Positions 17,798 to 25,414 of a stretch of 28,962 nt of DNA are shown here, piece by piece. The notes beneath the pieces are model-generated. The model saw nothing but the letters and a program-made list of their open reading frames with translations, did not search any database and was not told the DNA's origin. The position numbers were made by a program, and so were the translations under genes. The DNA is from CAZNLL01 sp964573885 (GTDB taxonomy: Bacteria; Desulfobacterota; DSM-4660; Desulfatiglandales; Desulfatiglandaceae), in NCBI GenBank assembly GCA_964573885.1, contig CAZNLL010000034.1:1-28962 (forward strand). The letters run 5' to 3'. Each line of letters begins with the position of its first letter. Within the stretch, counting starts at the first letter, position 1.

Positions 17798-18814
17798 TTA
17801 CTGTTTTTCGCCGATGGCCATCCTGCAAAGGTCTATCATATGGACGGGCTTTATCCCTCTCTTGGAGACCTTTTCAGCCAGGGTGCTCTGACAGGCCGGA
17901 CAGTTAAAGACACAGTACTCGGCTTCATGCTCCACCATGTCGTCCAGGTTCCGCTTTTGTACATCCGTCATAAGATCATAACCATAGTTCATGCCAAGAA
18001 TACCCCCGCAGCAGAGGGCATTTTCATCCTGGTAGGTCCTGTCCACCAATTCAACCCCCAGGAGATCCATAATGTCCCGAACAAAATGGTGCTTATCCGC
18101 CGAAAGGCGGGAGGAGCAAGGTCTCTGATAGGCCACTTTGATATTTAAGGGTTTGACCTGGTCACCCAGGACCTTTAGCCGGTTGTAAAGGTATTCAAAG
18201 TAATGGATGGGCTCAAAAGGGACCTCAATGCCGAAGGCGGGTGCAAGGTGGGCAAATGACCCGTAGCACTCATCATGCATACATACCACTTCCCGAACGC
18301 CCAGTTTCTTGAAATTCTCCATCACCTGGGGAAGCCTCTCCTTGATAATCGAGGTCTCGGCAAAATGGATGTAAACCACATTACAGAAGAATTCCTGACC
18401 GAAAATATAGGCGGGCATCAGGTCTTCAAAGAGCTTTCCCTTGACCCACCTCAGGAATTCGGGCATGAACCCGAAGGAGAGCATCTTGTCCTTGACCTCT
18501 CCCACCCTGTACTTGCCCTGGGGTTCCCCGATGTTGATCCACTGTGTTGTCACAGCCCTTGGCGAACTCAGAATCCCTTTCTCCTGTCTGCGCTCCGTAA
18601 TGAGATAAAAGGGGTGATTTCCCCGCTTACAGTATTCCTCACACCCATAGCAGGTCACACAATCCTGCAATACAAAGGAGCCCTCCCCTCGGGCGATCTT
18701 GACCATCTCGTTCACGGCCTGGTCCTTGTCCAGATCCATGTACTGGCACTTGACGAGACAGTCCCCCGTGGGACAGGTGCGGCACACATTTTCATCAAAT
18801 TTTAAAGCATACAT
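17798..18814 (-). CDS. Ferredoxin-like plus CCG-domain iron-sulfur protein (HdrD-like), 338 aa
   Basis: This is the first gene of the redox set. Two N-terminal [4Fe-4S] sites are visible: C11, C14, C19, C23 and the canonical CVTCYGCEEYC (C52, C55, C58, C62). The C-terminal half has CCG-type elements: HDECYGSFAH, YQRPCSSRL, ALCCGGILGMN, and FNCPACQS. This architecture parallels HdrD/GlcF electron carriers. It differs from the 384-residue partner in that its Cys spacing and middle region are distinct, so the two are not recent duplicates. The start has GAGGGGGAG just upstream, and a strong promoter lies about 78 bases before the start. There are no membrane helices, so electrons probably go to a soluble partner or to a membrane complex encoded elsewhere. 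Confidence 0.87.
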   Translation of the reverse strand: MYALKFDENVCRTCPTGDCLVKCQYMDLDKDQAVNEMVKIARGEGSFVLQDCVTCYGCEEYCKRGNHPFYLITERRQEKGILSSPRAVTTQWINIGEPQGKYRVGEVKDKMLSFGFMPEFLRWVKGKLFEDLMPAYIFGQEFFCNVVYIHFAETSIIKERLPQVMENFKKLGVREVVCMHDECYGSFAHLAPAFGIEVPFEPIHYFEYLYNRLKVLGDQVKPLNIKVAYQRPCSSRLSADKHHFVRDIMDLLGVELVDRTYQDENALCCGGILGMNYGYDLMTDVQKRNLDDMVEHEAEYCVFNCPACQSTLAEKVSKRGIKPVHMIDLCRMAIGEKQ

Positions 18815-18898
18815 AGCTCCCCCTCATAAAACGTAAACGCCCCTGCCAAGCCTCAATCCCCAAAAATATTGCTCACTTCTACATTTACCCGACCCGAA

Positions 18899-18926
18899 CT
18901 TATATAACCCAATGGCTGTCTGTCAA
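18899..18926 (-). promoter_or_regulatory. Sigma-70 type promoter for the flavin/Fe-S redox operon
   Basis: On the minus strand TTGACA (18921-18926), a 16-base spacer and TATAAG (18899-18904) match consensus at 11 of 12 positions. Transcription would start near 18892, leaving a leader of about 78 bases before the Fe-S protein start. Confidence 0.7.
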
Positions 18927-19030
18927 GGTTAATCCCCCCCTCCCACAAGGCCTCTTCTCAAGACGCGGCCGGTCTTGGGTAATAGGGCAATCCGAAGAAT
19001 CCCGGACCTGGGGCACGCTAAAATTCCCAT

Positions 19031-19059
19031 TTGACATCCATGGAAGACTGACATAAGAA
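19031..19059 (+). promoter_or_regulatory. Candidate promoter for coaE
   Basis: There is a perfect TTGACA (19031-19036), but only a poor -10 (TAAGAA at 17 bases, or CATAAG at 15 bases). If used, transcription would begin about 8 bases before ATG 19073, which would favour the downstream ATG 19109 as the coaE start. Confidence 0.3.
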
Positions 19060-19072
19060 CGGACCAGATCCC

Positions 19073-19789
19073 ATGGTCTCCCAAGTTCCCCTTTCAAGCG
19101 GATCCACCATGCCCCAGGAAGAGCAAAAAGCCTTTACCTCCCTCCTCAATAAGGACCGCCTCCTGCTCCTGGGCGTAACAGGCGGCATTGCCAGCGGAAA
19201 GAGCACGGTGGCCGATATGCTCGCCCATCTCGGGGCCTTTACCATTGATTTTGACGCCCTGGCCAGGACGGTGGTCGAGCCGGAAAAACCCGCCTGGAAA
19301 GAGATTATAGGCCATTTCGGTCATGAGGTCCTTCAAGAGGACGGCCAATTAGACCGGAAAAAGCTTGGTCACATCGTCTTCCAAGACGAAAAGGAACGAA
19401 AAAAACTGGAGTCCCTGACCCATCCCCGGATCCTGGAGGAATACCAGGCCCGGGTAAACGCCGTGGTAGAGAAAGACCCGGACGCCATCATCCAGGTGGT
19501 GATCCCCTTGCTCTTTGAGGTCCAATTAGAGGCCTTGGTTCACAAGATCCTCGTCGTCTATATCCCTCCTGCTGAACAGATCAATCGGTTGATCAAGCGG
19601 GACGGGATCAGCAGGGATGAGGCGGCCCGCATCCTCAAGGCCCAGCTCCCCTTGGATGAGAAGGTGAAAAACGCGGATTTCGTCATCCACAACAACGGCC
19701 CCCTGGACCAGACCCGAAGACAGGTGGACGCCCTCTGGGACACCCTTAAGGGACTTCAAAAAAACCCGCAAAGAGGAGGCAAAAAATGA
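19073..19789 (+). CDS. coaE: Dephospho-CoA kinase
   Basis: This enzyme catalyses the last step of CoA synthesis, phosphorylating dephospho-CoA at the 3' hydroxyl with ATP. The P-loop is GVTGGIASGKST, followed by FTIDFDALARTVVEPEKPAW, the conserved CoaE substrate segment. LTHPRI and VIPLLFEV are also family marks, and the lid region contains RDGISRDEAARI. From ATG 19073 the protein is 238 residues, about 30 longer at the N-terminus than usual. ATG 19109 gives a more typical length, and neither start has a strong ribosome site, so the start is uncertain. The gene overlaps the downstream hydrolase by 4 bases (ATGA). Confidence 0.93.
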   Translation: MVSQVPLSSGSTMPQEEQKAFTSLLNKDRLLLLGVTGGIASGKSTVADMLAHLGAFTIDFDALARTVVEPEKPAWKEIIGHFGHEVLQEDGQLDRKKLGHIVFQDEKERKKLESLTHPRILEEYQARVNAVVEKDPDAIIQVVIPLLFEVQLEALVHKILVVYIPPAEQINRLIKRDGISRDEAARILKAQLPLDEKVKNADFVIHNNGPLDQTRRQVDALWDTLKGLQKNPQRGGKK

Positions 19790-20745
19790 CCGATTCAACC
19801 TTTGTTTTGAACCCTGTGGACCGTGTCGAAATCCTCACCCTCATGGACAACTATGTGGACGTCCTGCTCAGGAACTCAGAGGTCGTCACCCGTCCTCCCC
19901 TGGCCAAGGGGGGCAATATCCCCTCAGACACCCCGGTGGCCGAGCATGGCCTTTCTCTCCTGGTCACCGTGTATACCGGGGAAGACCGCCATACAATCCT
20001 CTTTGACGCCGGGTACAGCCAGATCGGAGTGCCCCACAACCTGGAACAGCTGGGCGTGGACCTGAAGGGGGTGGAAGCCTTGGTCCTCAGCCACGGTCAC
20101 ATGGATCACACCGGGGCCCTTTATCCCCTCCTTGAGAAAATCCCCGGTCTCATTCCCCTGGTGCTCCATCCGGATGCCTTTTCGGCACCCCGCTACTTCG
20201 GCCTGGACGACGGGAGAAAGCTCCTCTTTCCCCAGACCCTGGTCAAAGGCGACCTGGAGGCCCGGGGAGCAAAGATCCAGGAAAGAAAAGAGCCTACCCC
20301 TCTGGCCGACAACACGGTTCTGGTCACAGGAGAGGTGGAACGGGTCACAGGCTTTGAAAAGGGGCTTCCCAACGCCCTGCTGGAGCGGGAGGGAGAAGTG
20401 GTGAAAGATCCTATTTTAGATGACCAGGGTCTGGTCATCCATCTCAAGGGCAAAGGGCTGGTGGTCATTTCCGGATGCAGCCACGCAGGGATCATAAACA
20501 CCCTTCTCTATGCAAGAAAAATAACCGGGATTCAGGAGATCCACGCCGTCATGGGGGGGTTCCATCTCTCCGGGCCCTTTTTCGAACCCATTATTGAAGA
20601 AACCATCAAAGAGATGAAGAATATGGCCCCTCAGTGGGTCGTGCCCATGCACTGTACCGGGTGGAAGGCCATTCAAAGGTTTTCAGAGGCCTTCCCCACC
20701 TCCTTTGAGCTCAACAGCGTTGGATCTCTCTTTACCCTCTCCTGA
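19786..20745 (+). CDS. Metallo-beta-lactamase-fold hydrolase (RFA-P synthase-like group)
   Basis: At 319 residues this has a metallo-beta-lactamase fold. Metal ligands are in SHGHMDHTG (H103, H105, D107, H108), with SGCSHAGIIN and MGGFHL supplying later ligands. FDAGYS near residue 74 is also conserved. The SGCSHAGIIN pattern is typical of the archaeal and bacterial group often annotated as dihydropterin-ribofuranosylaminobenzene phosphate synthase-like, but that name is rarely tested in bacteria and should be taken as a family label. The start overlaps the coaE stop (ATGA) and AGAGGAGG lies upstream, so the two are co-translated. It is convergent with the MinD-type gene, 8 bases between stops. 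Confidence 0.85.
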   Translation: MTDSTFVLNPVDRVEILTLMDNYVDVLLRNSEVVTRPPLAKGGNIPSDTPVAEHGLSLLVTVYTGEDRHTILFDAGYSQIGVPHNLEQLGVDLKGVEALVLSHGHMDHTGALYPLLEKIPGLIPLVLHPDAFSAPRYFGLDDGRKLLFPQTLVKGDLEARGAKIQERKEPTPLADNTVLVTGEVERVTGFEKGLPNALLEREGEVVKDPILDDQGLVIHLKGKGLVVISGCSHAGIINTLLYARKITGIQEIHAVMGGFHLSGPFFEPIIEETIKEMKNMAPQWVVPMHCTGWKAIQRFSEAFPTSFELNSVGSLFTLS

Positions 20746-20753
20746 TTTTCCTG

Positions 20754-21611
20754 TTATTCTTCGCCCAGCTTTGTCCACACTTCGCTAACGGCCCTGCCTG
20801 CATCTGAGGCGCCGTTATATTCAAAGATGGTTAATCCTTGCACCATGGCTTTGGTAAACATGGGATCAAAGGGAATGCGCCCCAAGACCTTTACGCCTCT
20901 TTCTTTTGCCATCCCTTCGATGGCCTCCGTTTCCTGGGGGTTGAGATCAAATTTATTCACACAAATCATGGCGGGTATTTGAAAATGGGCCGCCAGTTGA
21001 GCGACCCTCGCCATATCGTGTTTGCCTGAGACTGTGGGCTCGGTCACGATGAGTACGCCACTGGCCCCGCCCAGGGAGGCGATGACGGGACATCCCACAC
21101 CCGGGGGCCCATCGGTCAGGATGAGGTCAAGGCCCTTTTCCTCGGCAAGCTTCTTTGCCTCCTGGCGCACCAGGGTGACCAGTTTCCCTGAGTTTTCTTC
21201 TGCAATGCCCAGCCTCGCATGGACCATGGGACCGAACCGGGTCTCGGAAATAAACCACTCCCCACAGGTATTCACCGGGAAGTCGATGGCCTCTTCGGGG
21301 CAAAAATAGACACACACCCCACATCCCTCGCACTCTATGGGGTCCGCCACAAAATCCTCACTGATGGCGTCCCACCGGCACAGGTCCCTGCAAAGCCCGC
21401 ACTGGGTGCACTTATCCCCATTAATGACGGCCGTGTTGCCGCTCTCAAAAGAGTGGCGCTCCTGGATGTCAGGGGCCATGATAAGGTGGAGATCCGCCGC
21501 ATCCACGTCTGCATCACAGAGGACCTTGTTTTTAGCCAGTGAAGCAAAGGCTGCAAGGATAGTGGTCTTTCCCGTCCCTCCCTTGCCGCTGATAACCACC
21601 ACTTCCTTCAT
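20754..21611 (-). CDS. MinD/ParA-type P-loop ATPase with two inserted [4Fe-4S] ferredoxin sites (second copy)
   Basis: At 285 residues this is a deviant-Walker ATPase of the MinD superfamily. The motif SGKGGTGKTT is at 8-17 with the signature first Lys, and the switch region is TDGPPGVGCPVIA. A ferredoxin-like insert carries CTQCGLCRDLC and CEGCGVCVYFC, enough for two [4Fe-4S] clusters. Proteins of this architecture occur next to the orange protein in Desulfovibrio (the DVU2103/DVU2104 pair). They may couple nucleotide hydrolysis to cluster handling or positioning, but the biochemical role is not established. It overlaps the preceding paralogue by 4 bases (ATGA), with GGAGG 7 bases before the start, and is the last gene of the block. 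Confidence 0.92.
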   Translation of the reverse strand: MKEVVVISGKGGTGKTTILAAFASLAKNKVLCDADVDAADLHLIMAPDIQERHSFESGNTAVINGDKCTQCGLCRDLCRWDAISEDFVADPIECEGCGVCVYFCPEEAIDFPVNTCGEWFISETRFGPMVHARLGIAEENSGKLVTLVRQEAKKLAEEKGLDLILTDGPPGVGCPVIASLGGASGVLIVTEPTVSGKHDMARVAQLAAHFQIPAMICVNKFDLNPQETEAIEGMAKERGVKVLGRIPFDPMFTKAMVQGLTIFEYNGASDAGRAVSEVWTKLGEE

Positions 21612-22501
21612 GAAAAAGCCTCCTCTGTGCCTGCGATTTCCACAATACGATCAAAGAGGCCCCGAAAGCGCTCCCTCCACCCGGGCATGACTTCTACCAT
21701 AAGCTCACCCCTGGAATAGGCCTCTGCAATGCCCCGATCAAAGGGGATTTCCATCAGCACAGGCAGGCCCTCCTTTTCCGCATAGGCCTTGACCTTGTCA
21801 TCTCCCACGTCCGAGCGATTGATCACCAGGCCCGCCGGGATTCCCAGGACCCGCACGGCTCCCACCGCCAGCTCCAGATCATGGAGACCGAAAGGCGTGG
21901 GCTCAGTGACGAGGAGGACAAAATCGGCCCCTTTCATGGCTGCAATAACCGGGCATGAGGTCCCCGGCGGGGCGTCGATAATCGTCACTCTATCGGGTCG
22001 CGCATAGGATCTCACCTTTCTGATCAATGGAGGGGACATGGCCTCACCAATCCGCAATTCGCCGTGCACGAACTCCAGGCCGTTTCTGTGCCCCCTTTCG
22101 ATAACGCCCAGCTCCCGCCCTGTCTCACTGATGGCCTTTTCCGGGCAAACCTCCATGCACCCGCCACAACTGTGGCAGAGCTCATGAAAGGGCAAGACGG
22201 TTTCCCCGATCACTACGATGGCCTTGAACTGGCATATCTCCCCACACTTTCCGCAAAGGGTACACTTGTCCTCATCCACCTCCGGCACCGGCGTGGTGAC
22301 CCCCACCACCTCCTCCATGGTGGGCTGAATAAAGAGGTGGGCGTTGGGCTCTTCCACGTCACAGTCTAGAAACTGAACCCCTGATCCAAGAGAAAGGGCC
22401 AGATTCGTGGCCACGGTAGTCTTTCCGGTGCCGCCTTTCCCGCTTGCCACGCTGATGATAATGCCGGAAGAGGAATGCCCTTTCTCAGATTCAGTCATCA
22501 T
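21608..22501 (-). CDS. MinD/ParA-type P-loop ATPase with two inserted [4Fe-4S] ferredoxin sites (first copy)
   Basis: At 297 residues this is a paralogue of the next gene. The Walker motif is SGKGGTGKTT, followed by FLDCDVEEPNAHLF. The insert has CTLCGKCGEIC and CHSCGGCMEVC, each with the 2-2-3 Cys spacing of a [4Fe-4S] site. The switch region is IDAPPGTSCPVIAAMKGAD. ATG 22501 has GGAG about 7 bases upstream; the frame is open for 12 more codons, lying inside the IscU-like gene. Its start overlaps that gene by 11 bases, so the three genes are probably translated together. Tandem MinD/ferredoxin paralogues are the usual companions of orange-protein genes. Confidence 0.92.
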   Translation of the reverse strand: MMTESEKGHSSSGIIISVASGKGGTGKTTVATNLALSLGSGVQFLDCDVEEPNAHLFIQPTMEEVVGVTTPVPEVDEDKCTLCGKCGEICQFKAIVVIGETVLPFHELCHSCGGCMEVCPEKAISETGRELGVIERGHRNGLEFVHGELRIGEAMSPPLIRKVRSYARPDRVTIIDAPPGTSCPVIAAMKGADFVLLVTEPTPFGLHDLELAVGAVRVLGIPAGLVINRSDVGDDKVKAYAEKEGLPVLMEIPFDRGIAEAYSRGELMVEVMPGWRERFRGLFDRIVEIAGTEEAFS

Positions 22502-22967
22502 GGTCTCTCTCCAACCCTTGCTCTTCTTTATGCGCATTTGCCTGCTGGATCATATAGGCGTTCAAGGCCTCCTGAAGGGTCTCTCCTGCGAGGAAGGCAC
22601 AATGCTCCTCCTCATCGGGCAGGCCTCCCACCTTCTCAAGGATCGCCTCCCCTGTCACCTCAAGGAGTTCATCGGGGTCTTTGCCCAGGGCCATCTCTGC
22701 AGCAAAAGACCCACACACCGTGCTCGTCCCACACCCGTCTGTTCGAAAAGAGGCCTCTTTGACCCGTCTATCCTCAAACTTAAGAAATATCTCCATGGTA
22801 TCTCCACAGGAACCGGTCACGCGGGCATACCCATCCGGGCCTTCCATGGGCCCCATGTAGAGGGGGTTAAGCCACCTCTCAAAGGCTATATCGCCGTAAG
22901 CCTCCCGGGTTTCTTCATAAATCCGATCCTGCAACTCCTGCACAAAATCATCTAAGTCATTGCTCAT
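22491..22967 (-). CDS. IscU/NifU N-terminal-type Fe-S cluster scaffold protein
   Basis: At 158 residues this is a scaffold of the IscU fold, on which an Fe-S cluster is assembled and then transferred. The three cluster ligands are present in their normal settings: C54 in SCGDTME, C79 in DGCGTSTVCGS (with a further C85), and C123 in EEHCAFLA. The conserved Asp beside the first Cys is also kept. The length is slightly above IscU (about 130). ATG 22967 has a GGGGGAAG site upstream; an open frame runs 20 codons further without family character. No cysteine desulfurase, IscA or chaperone gene is nearby. It sits between the Mrp-NifX gene and the MinD pair, which points to a dedicated rather than housekeeping scaffold. 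Confidence 0.88.
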   Translation of the reverse strand: MSNDLDDFVQELQDRIYEETREAYGDIAFERWLNPLYMGPMEGPDGYARVTGSCGDTMEIFLKFEDRRVKEASFRTDGCGTSTVCGSFAAEMALGKDPDELLEVTGEAILEKVGGLPDEEEHCAFLAGETLQEALNAYMIQQANAHKEEQGLERDHDD

Positions 22968-23101
22968 AGCGTCTTCCCCCTTCCTGCCGTGGTCTCCGGG
23001 TCCCTTGCATGCCGGATTCTGATCCATGGCCGGGGAAAAAACAAGGTTTTTCGTGGCGAAATCCCCTACATTCCAGTCCCAAGTCCACCGTAGCCCTTCT
23101 T

Positions 23102-24334
23102 CTAATGGTCACAAATATTGGTCCCGGTAACCAGGCTCCCTGTCAAATACTGGTTCACCAGGGACTCGGGGGTGTCCATAGGTGCCCCTGAAACGACCTC
23201 GATGCCCTTTTCCCTGAGCAGTTGCTCGGCCCGCTCGCCTATGCCGCCCACGATCACCACATCAGCCCCTTGGGCATACAACCAGCCGGGAAGTACGCCC
23301 GGTTCGTGGGGTGGGGGTGTGCGCATCTCCGTGCTTTCGATCTTACCCTTTTCGGTCTCGATAAACGCAAAATGCTCACAATGCCCGAAATGGGCCGAGA
23401 GCTTTCCATCTGAGACAGGCACCGCAACAACCTTACCCTCTGAGGCATCCTTTCTCCGGGAGGGGAATTCCTTTTTTTTCTGCTCCTCGGCAATCTGATC
23501 CTTTTTGGGGGAAGGCATCTCAACGATCTGATCCACCAGGCGATTAAAGGCCTTGGTTACGGGGATTTGGTCATCTTCGAGAAAGGCCACGCTGCCGATA
23601 TCACCCCCTTGCACCATCTGCGGTTCAAAGGGCAAGGTGGCCAGGAGCCTGAGATTCTGCTTTTTGGCGGTGACCATCCCTCCGTGGGTCTTGAAGAGTT
23701 CGATCATCTTACCGCAGTGGGGACACACAAGACCGCTCATGTTTTCCACCAGCCCCAGGATCTCCATGTTGACCTGCCGGCAAAAGCTGATGGATTTACG
23801 TACGTCGGCCAGGGAGATCTCCTGGGGTGTGGTCACAATCAAGGCCCGGGCGTCCGGGATGGTCTGGGCCACGGTCAGCGGCTCATCCCCCGTGCCCGGG
23901 GGGGAATCAATAACCAAATAGTCGAGGTCTGTCCATTCGATATCTGCCAGAAATTGCCTGATCACCCCGATTTTGAGGGGCCCCCGCCATATGGTGGCTG
24001 AATCCTTGTTTTCGCCCATAAGGGTTTCAATGGAAATCACATGCAGATTGGGCAGGTATTCGACAGGACGGGCCTTTCCGCTCTTTGTGCCCGGTGTAAT
24101 GGTCCCCTCCAATCCCAGTAAACGGGGAATACTGGGCCCGTGGAGATCCACATCCATAAGCCCTACCTTGAATCCTCTCTTCGCCAGGGACACGGCCAGA
24201 TAAGCCGCCACGCTGCTCTTGCCCACGCCCCCCTTTCCACTCATGACCAAGATTTTGTTTCTTATCTGTTTCAGGGTGGTGTTAATCTCCACGTCCTGCT
24301 GCTGATGTTTGTCGGTATGCATGCCCTTTGCCAT
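23102..24334 (-). CDS. mrp: Mrp/NBP35-family ATPase fused to a C-terminal NifX/NifB-type domain
   Basis: At 410 residues this has two domains. Residues about 25-270 form an Mrp (ApbC/NBP35) P-loop ATPase: GKGGVGKS at 33-40, DVDLHGPSIPRLLG, DSPPGTGDEPLT, and the CPHC pair (204-207) that bridges an Fe-S cluster between subunits. A charged linker (272-299, rich in Lys and Glu) leads to a NifX/dinitrogenase-cofactor domain (300-400). The NifX part has VAVPVSDGKLSAHFGHCEHFAF and GADVVIVGGIGERAEQLL. Mrp proteins carry and transfer Fe-S clusters, and NifX-type domains bind metal-sulfur clusters, so the fusion suggests direct hand-over. GAGGAGG lies 10 bases before ATG 24334. The domain calls are secure; the function is inferred. 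Confidence 0.92.
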   Translation of the reverse strand: MAKGMHTDKHQQQDVEINTTLKQIRNKILVMSGKGGVGKSSVAAYLAVSLAKRGFKVGLMDVDLHGPSIPRLLGLEGTITPGTKSGKARPVEYLPNLHVISIETLMGENKDSATIWRGPLKIGVIRQFLADIEWTDLDYLVIDSPPGTGDEPLTVAQTIPDARALIVTTPQEISLADVRKSISFCRQVNMEILGLVENMSGLVCPHCGKMIELFKTHGGMVTAKKQNLRLLATLPFEPQMVQGGDIGSVAFLEDDQIPVTKAFNRLVDQIVEMPSPKKDQIAEEQKKKEFPSRRKDASEGKVVAVPVSDGKLSAHFGHCEHFAFIETEKGKIESTEMRTPPPHEPGVLPGWLYAQGADVVIVGGIGERAEQLLREKGIEVVSGAPMDTPESLVNQYLTGSLVTGTNICDH

Positions 24335-24379
24335 GAATCAGTTTCCTCCTCTTTTATTCCAAAACGCCCCTTAATAGCC

Positions 24380-24397
24380 CTTTTACGGATGTAAAAG
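24380..24397 (-). other. Intercistronic hairpin between the small NifX gene and mrp
   Basis: On the minus strand CTTTTAC, a 4-base loop and GTAAAAG form a perfect 7-base stem. No T run follows, so it is more likely an mRNA processing or stability element, or an operator, than a terminator. Confidence 0.35.
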
Positions 24398-24409
24398 CGC
24401 CCCTCCCCC

Positions 24410-24766
24410 CTATCTCCAGTTCCCTTCTCCCCGCTCACAACCCGGCATCAGGTATTTGGCGTCAGAGAGGGTCCCCTCCAGATAGGCATTCAGGATCTCC
24501 TCTGCAGGGCCGGAAATCCAGGGAATGACGTCAATCCCGCCGGCACTGAGCATCCTGTGAAACTGCCGGGAAATAGCCCCACAGATGAGAATATCCACCT
24601 CAAGACCCTGAACACGGTCGAAACGGCGCATCAAGTCTTTTTCTTCCAGATAGGTCTCAAAGCGGTGCTTCTCCTCCTTGTCCTCCACCTTGAGAACCAA
24701 CAACCTGGAGGCGGTGTCAAAAACCGGCGAAACCTTCCCTTCCCACACCGGAATGGCGATATTCAT
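24410..24766 (-). CDS. NifX/NifB C-terminal-like (dinitrogenase iron-molybdenum cofactor family) protein
   Basis: At 118 residues this is a single NifX-type ribonuclease-H-like domain, the fold that binds Fe-S-Mo or Mo-Cu-S clusters. The first strand MNIAIPVWEGKVSPVFDTAS corresponds to the family motif usually ending in HFG/RFG, here VFDTA. The middle has VDILICGAISRQFHRML, followed by GIDVIPWISGPAEEILNAYL. The only Cys residues are in LICGA and near the C-terminus (MPGCERG). ATG 24766 has AAAGG 10 bases upstream and gives the typical family start; an extension to 24823 would overlap the previous gene. It follows the orange-protein-like gene by 22 bases. Confidence 0.85.
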   Translation of the reverse strand: MNIAIPVWEGKVSPVFDTASRLLVLKVEDKEEKHRFETYLEEKDLMRRFDRVQGLEVDILICGAISRQFHRMLSAGGIDVIPWISGPAEEILNAYLEGTLSDAKYLMPGCERGEGNWR

Positions 24767-24788
24767 GGAGGCCGGACCTTTCCTTCCT

Positions 24789-25361
24789 TTACCCCTTTTC
24801 CATGTTCTTAATCTGAGATTCAACGGCCTGGATCTGCTCCTTGAGCTCCTTTGCCTGCTCTTTGAGCCTTTTCAACTCCTCCTCTTTGCTCAGGGGGGAG
24901 GCCTGCGGGGGACCGGAGGCACCCATGCCGCCTCCCATACCCCGGCCCATACCCCGGCCCATACCCCGGCCCATGCCTCGACCCAGGCCGGCTCCGCCCC
25001 CCATGCCATAATGGTCGGCCACATTCGCTTCAGCCGTGGTCTTCAATTCTCCTTCCCGAAATCGAGTGACAGCCTCTCTTACGGTTCCCCCTTGGCCAAC
25101 AATGACCTTGACCCCGGCAGCGGAAAGGGTCTGCATGGCATTGGGGCCCATGTTACCGGTAATAGCCACCTCAGCCCCTTTGGAGGCCACGAACTGGGCC
25201 GCCTGAATCCCTGCCCCCCCGCCAAGGGCCACATTTTCATTGTCAAAGGCCTCAAAGGCCATATCCTCTGTATCTACAAAAACGAAATAGGCGCAGCGAC
25301 CAAATCGCGGATCAATGGCTGCATCCAGGTCTTTATCGGTTGCACTGACCACTATCTTCAT
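24789..25361 (-). CDS. Orange-protein-like NifX-domain protein with Gly-Met-Gly-Arg repeats and coiled-coil tail
   Basis: At 190 residues, positions 1-115 form a NifX-type domain: MKIVVSATDKDLDAAIDPRFGRCAYF, then GGGAGIQAAQFVASKGAEVAITGNMGPNA, with GVKVIVG. This is the pattern of the cluster-binding orange protein and its relatives. A low-complexity segment (about 119-145) repeats GMGR, and the end (about 155-190) is a charged predicted coiled coil (SKEEELKRLKEQAKELKEQ). C23 in RFGRCAYF is the only Cys. GGAGG lies 11 bases before the ATG. Whether it binds the Mo-Cu-S cluster of Desulfovibrio orange protein cannot be read from sequence. It is followed by a second, shorter NifX gene. Confidence 0.88.
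   Translation of the reverse strand: MKIVVSATDKDLDAAIDPRFGRCAYFVFVDTEDMAFEAFDNENVALGGGAGIQAAQFVASKGAEVAITGNMGPNAMQTLSAAGVKVIVGQGGTVREAVTRFREGELKTTAEANVADHYGMGGGAGLGRGMGRGMGRGMGRGMGGGMGASGPPQASPLSKEEELKRLKEQAKELKEQIQAVESQIKNMEKG
24934..24981 (-). repeat. 12-base tandem repeat coding for Gly-Met-Gly-Arg units
   Basis: Three exact copies of CCCATACCCCGG (plus strand, 24934-24969) and a fourth degenerate copy (24970-24981) lie inside the NifX gene. The length is a multiple of three, so copy number can vary without frameshift. Confidence 0.85.
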
Positions 25362-25381
25362 ATTGATTATCTCCTCCTTAA

Positions 25382-25414
25382 AAAGGCCTTGGGCCCTGAA
25401 ACGACCCGGCCTTT
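25382..25414 (-). promoter_or_regulatory. Leader hairpin before the orange-protein-like gene
   Basis: On the minus strand AAAGGCC and GGCCTTTTT are complementary over 7 bases with a 19-base loop. The second arm ends in T residues right before the AAGGAGGAG ribosome site. It could work as an attenuator or as a roadblock to translation. The central GGGCCC palindrome allows alternative folds. Confidence 0.35.

Noticed and set aside
24934..24981. Short regular repeats considered as a CRISPR array
   Set aside because: The units are 12 bases, directly adjacent without spacers, and inside a coding frame.
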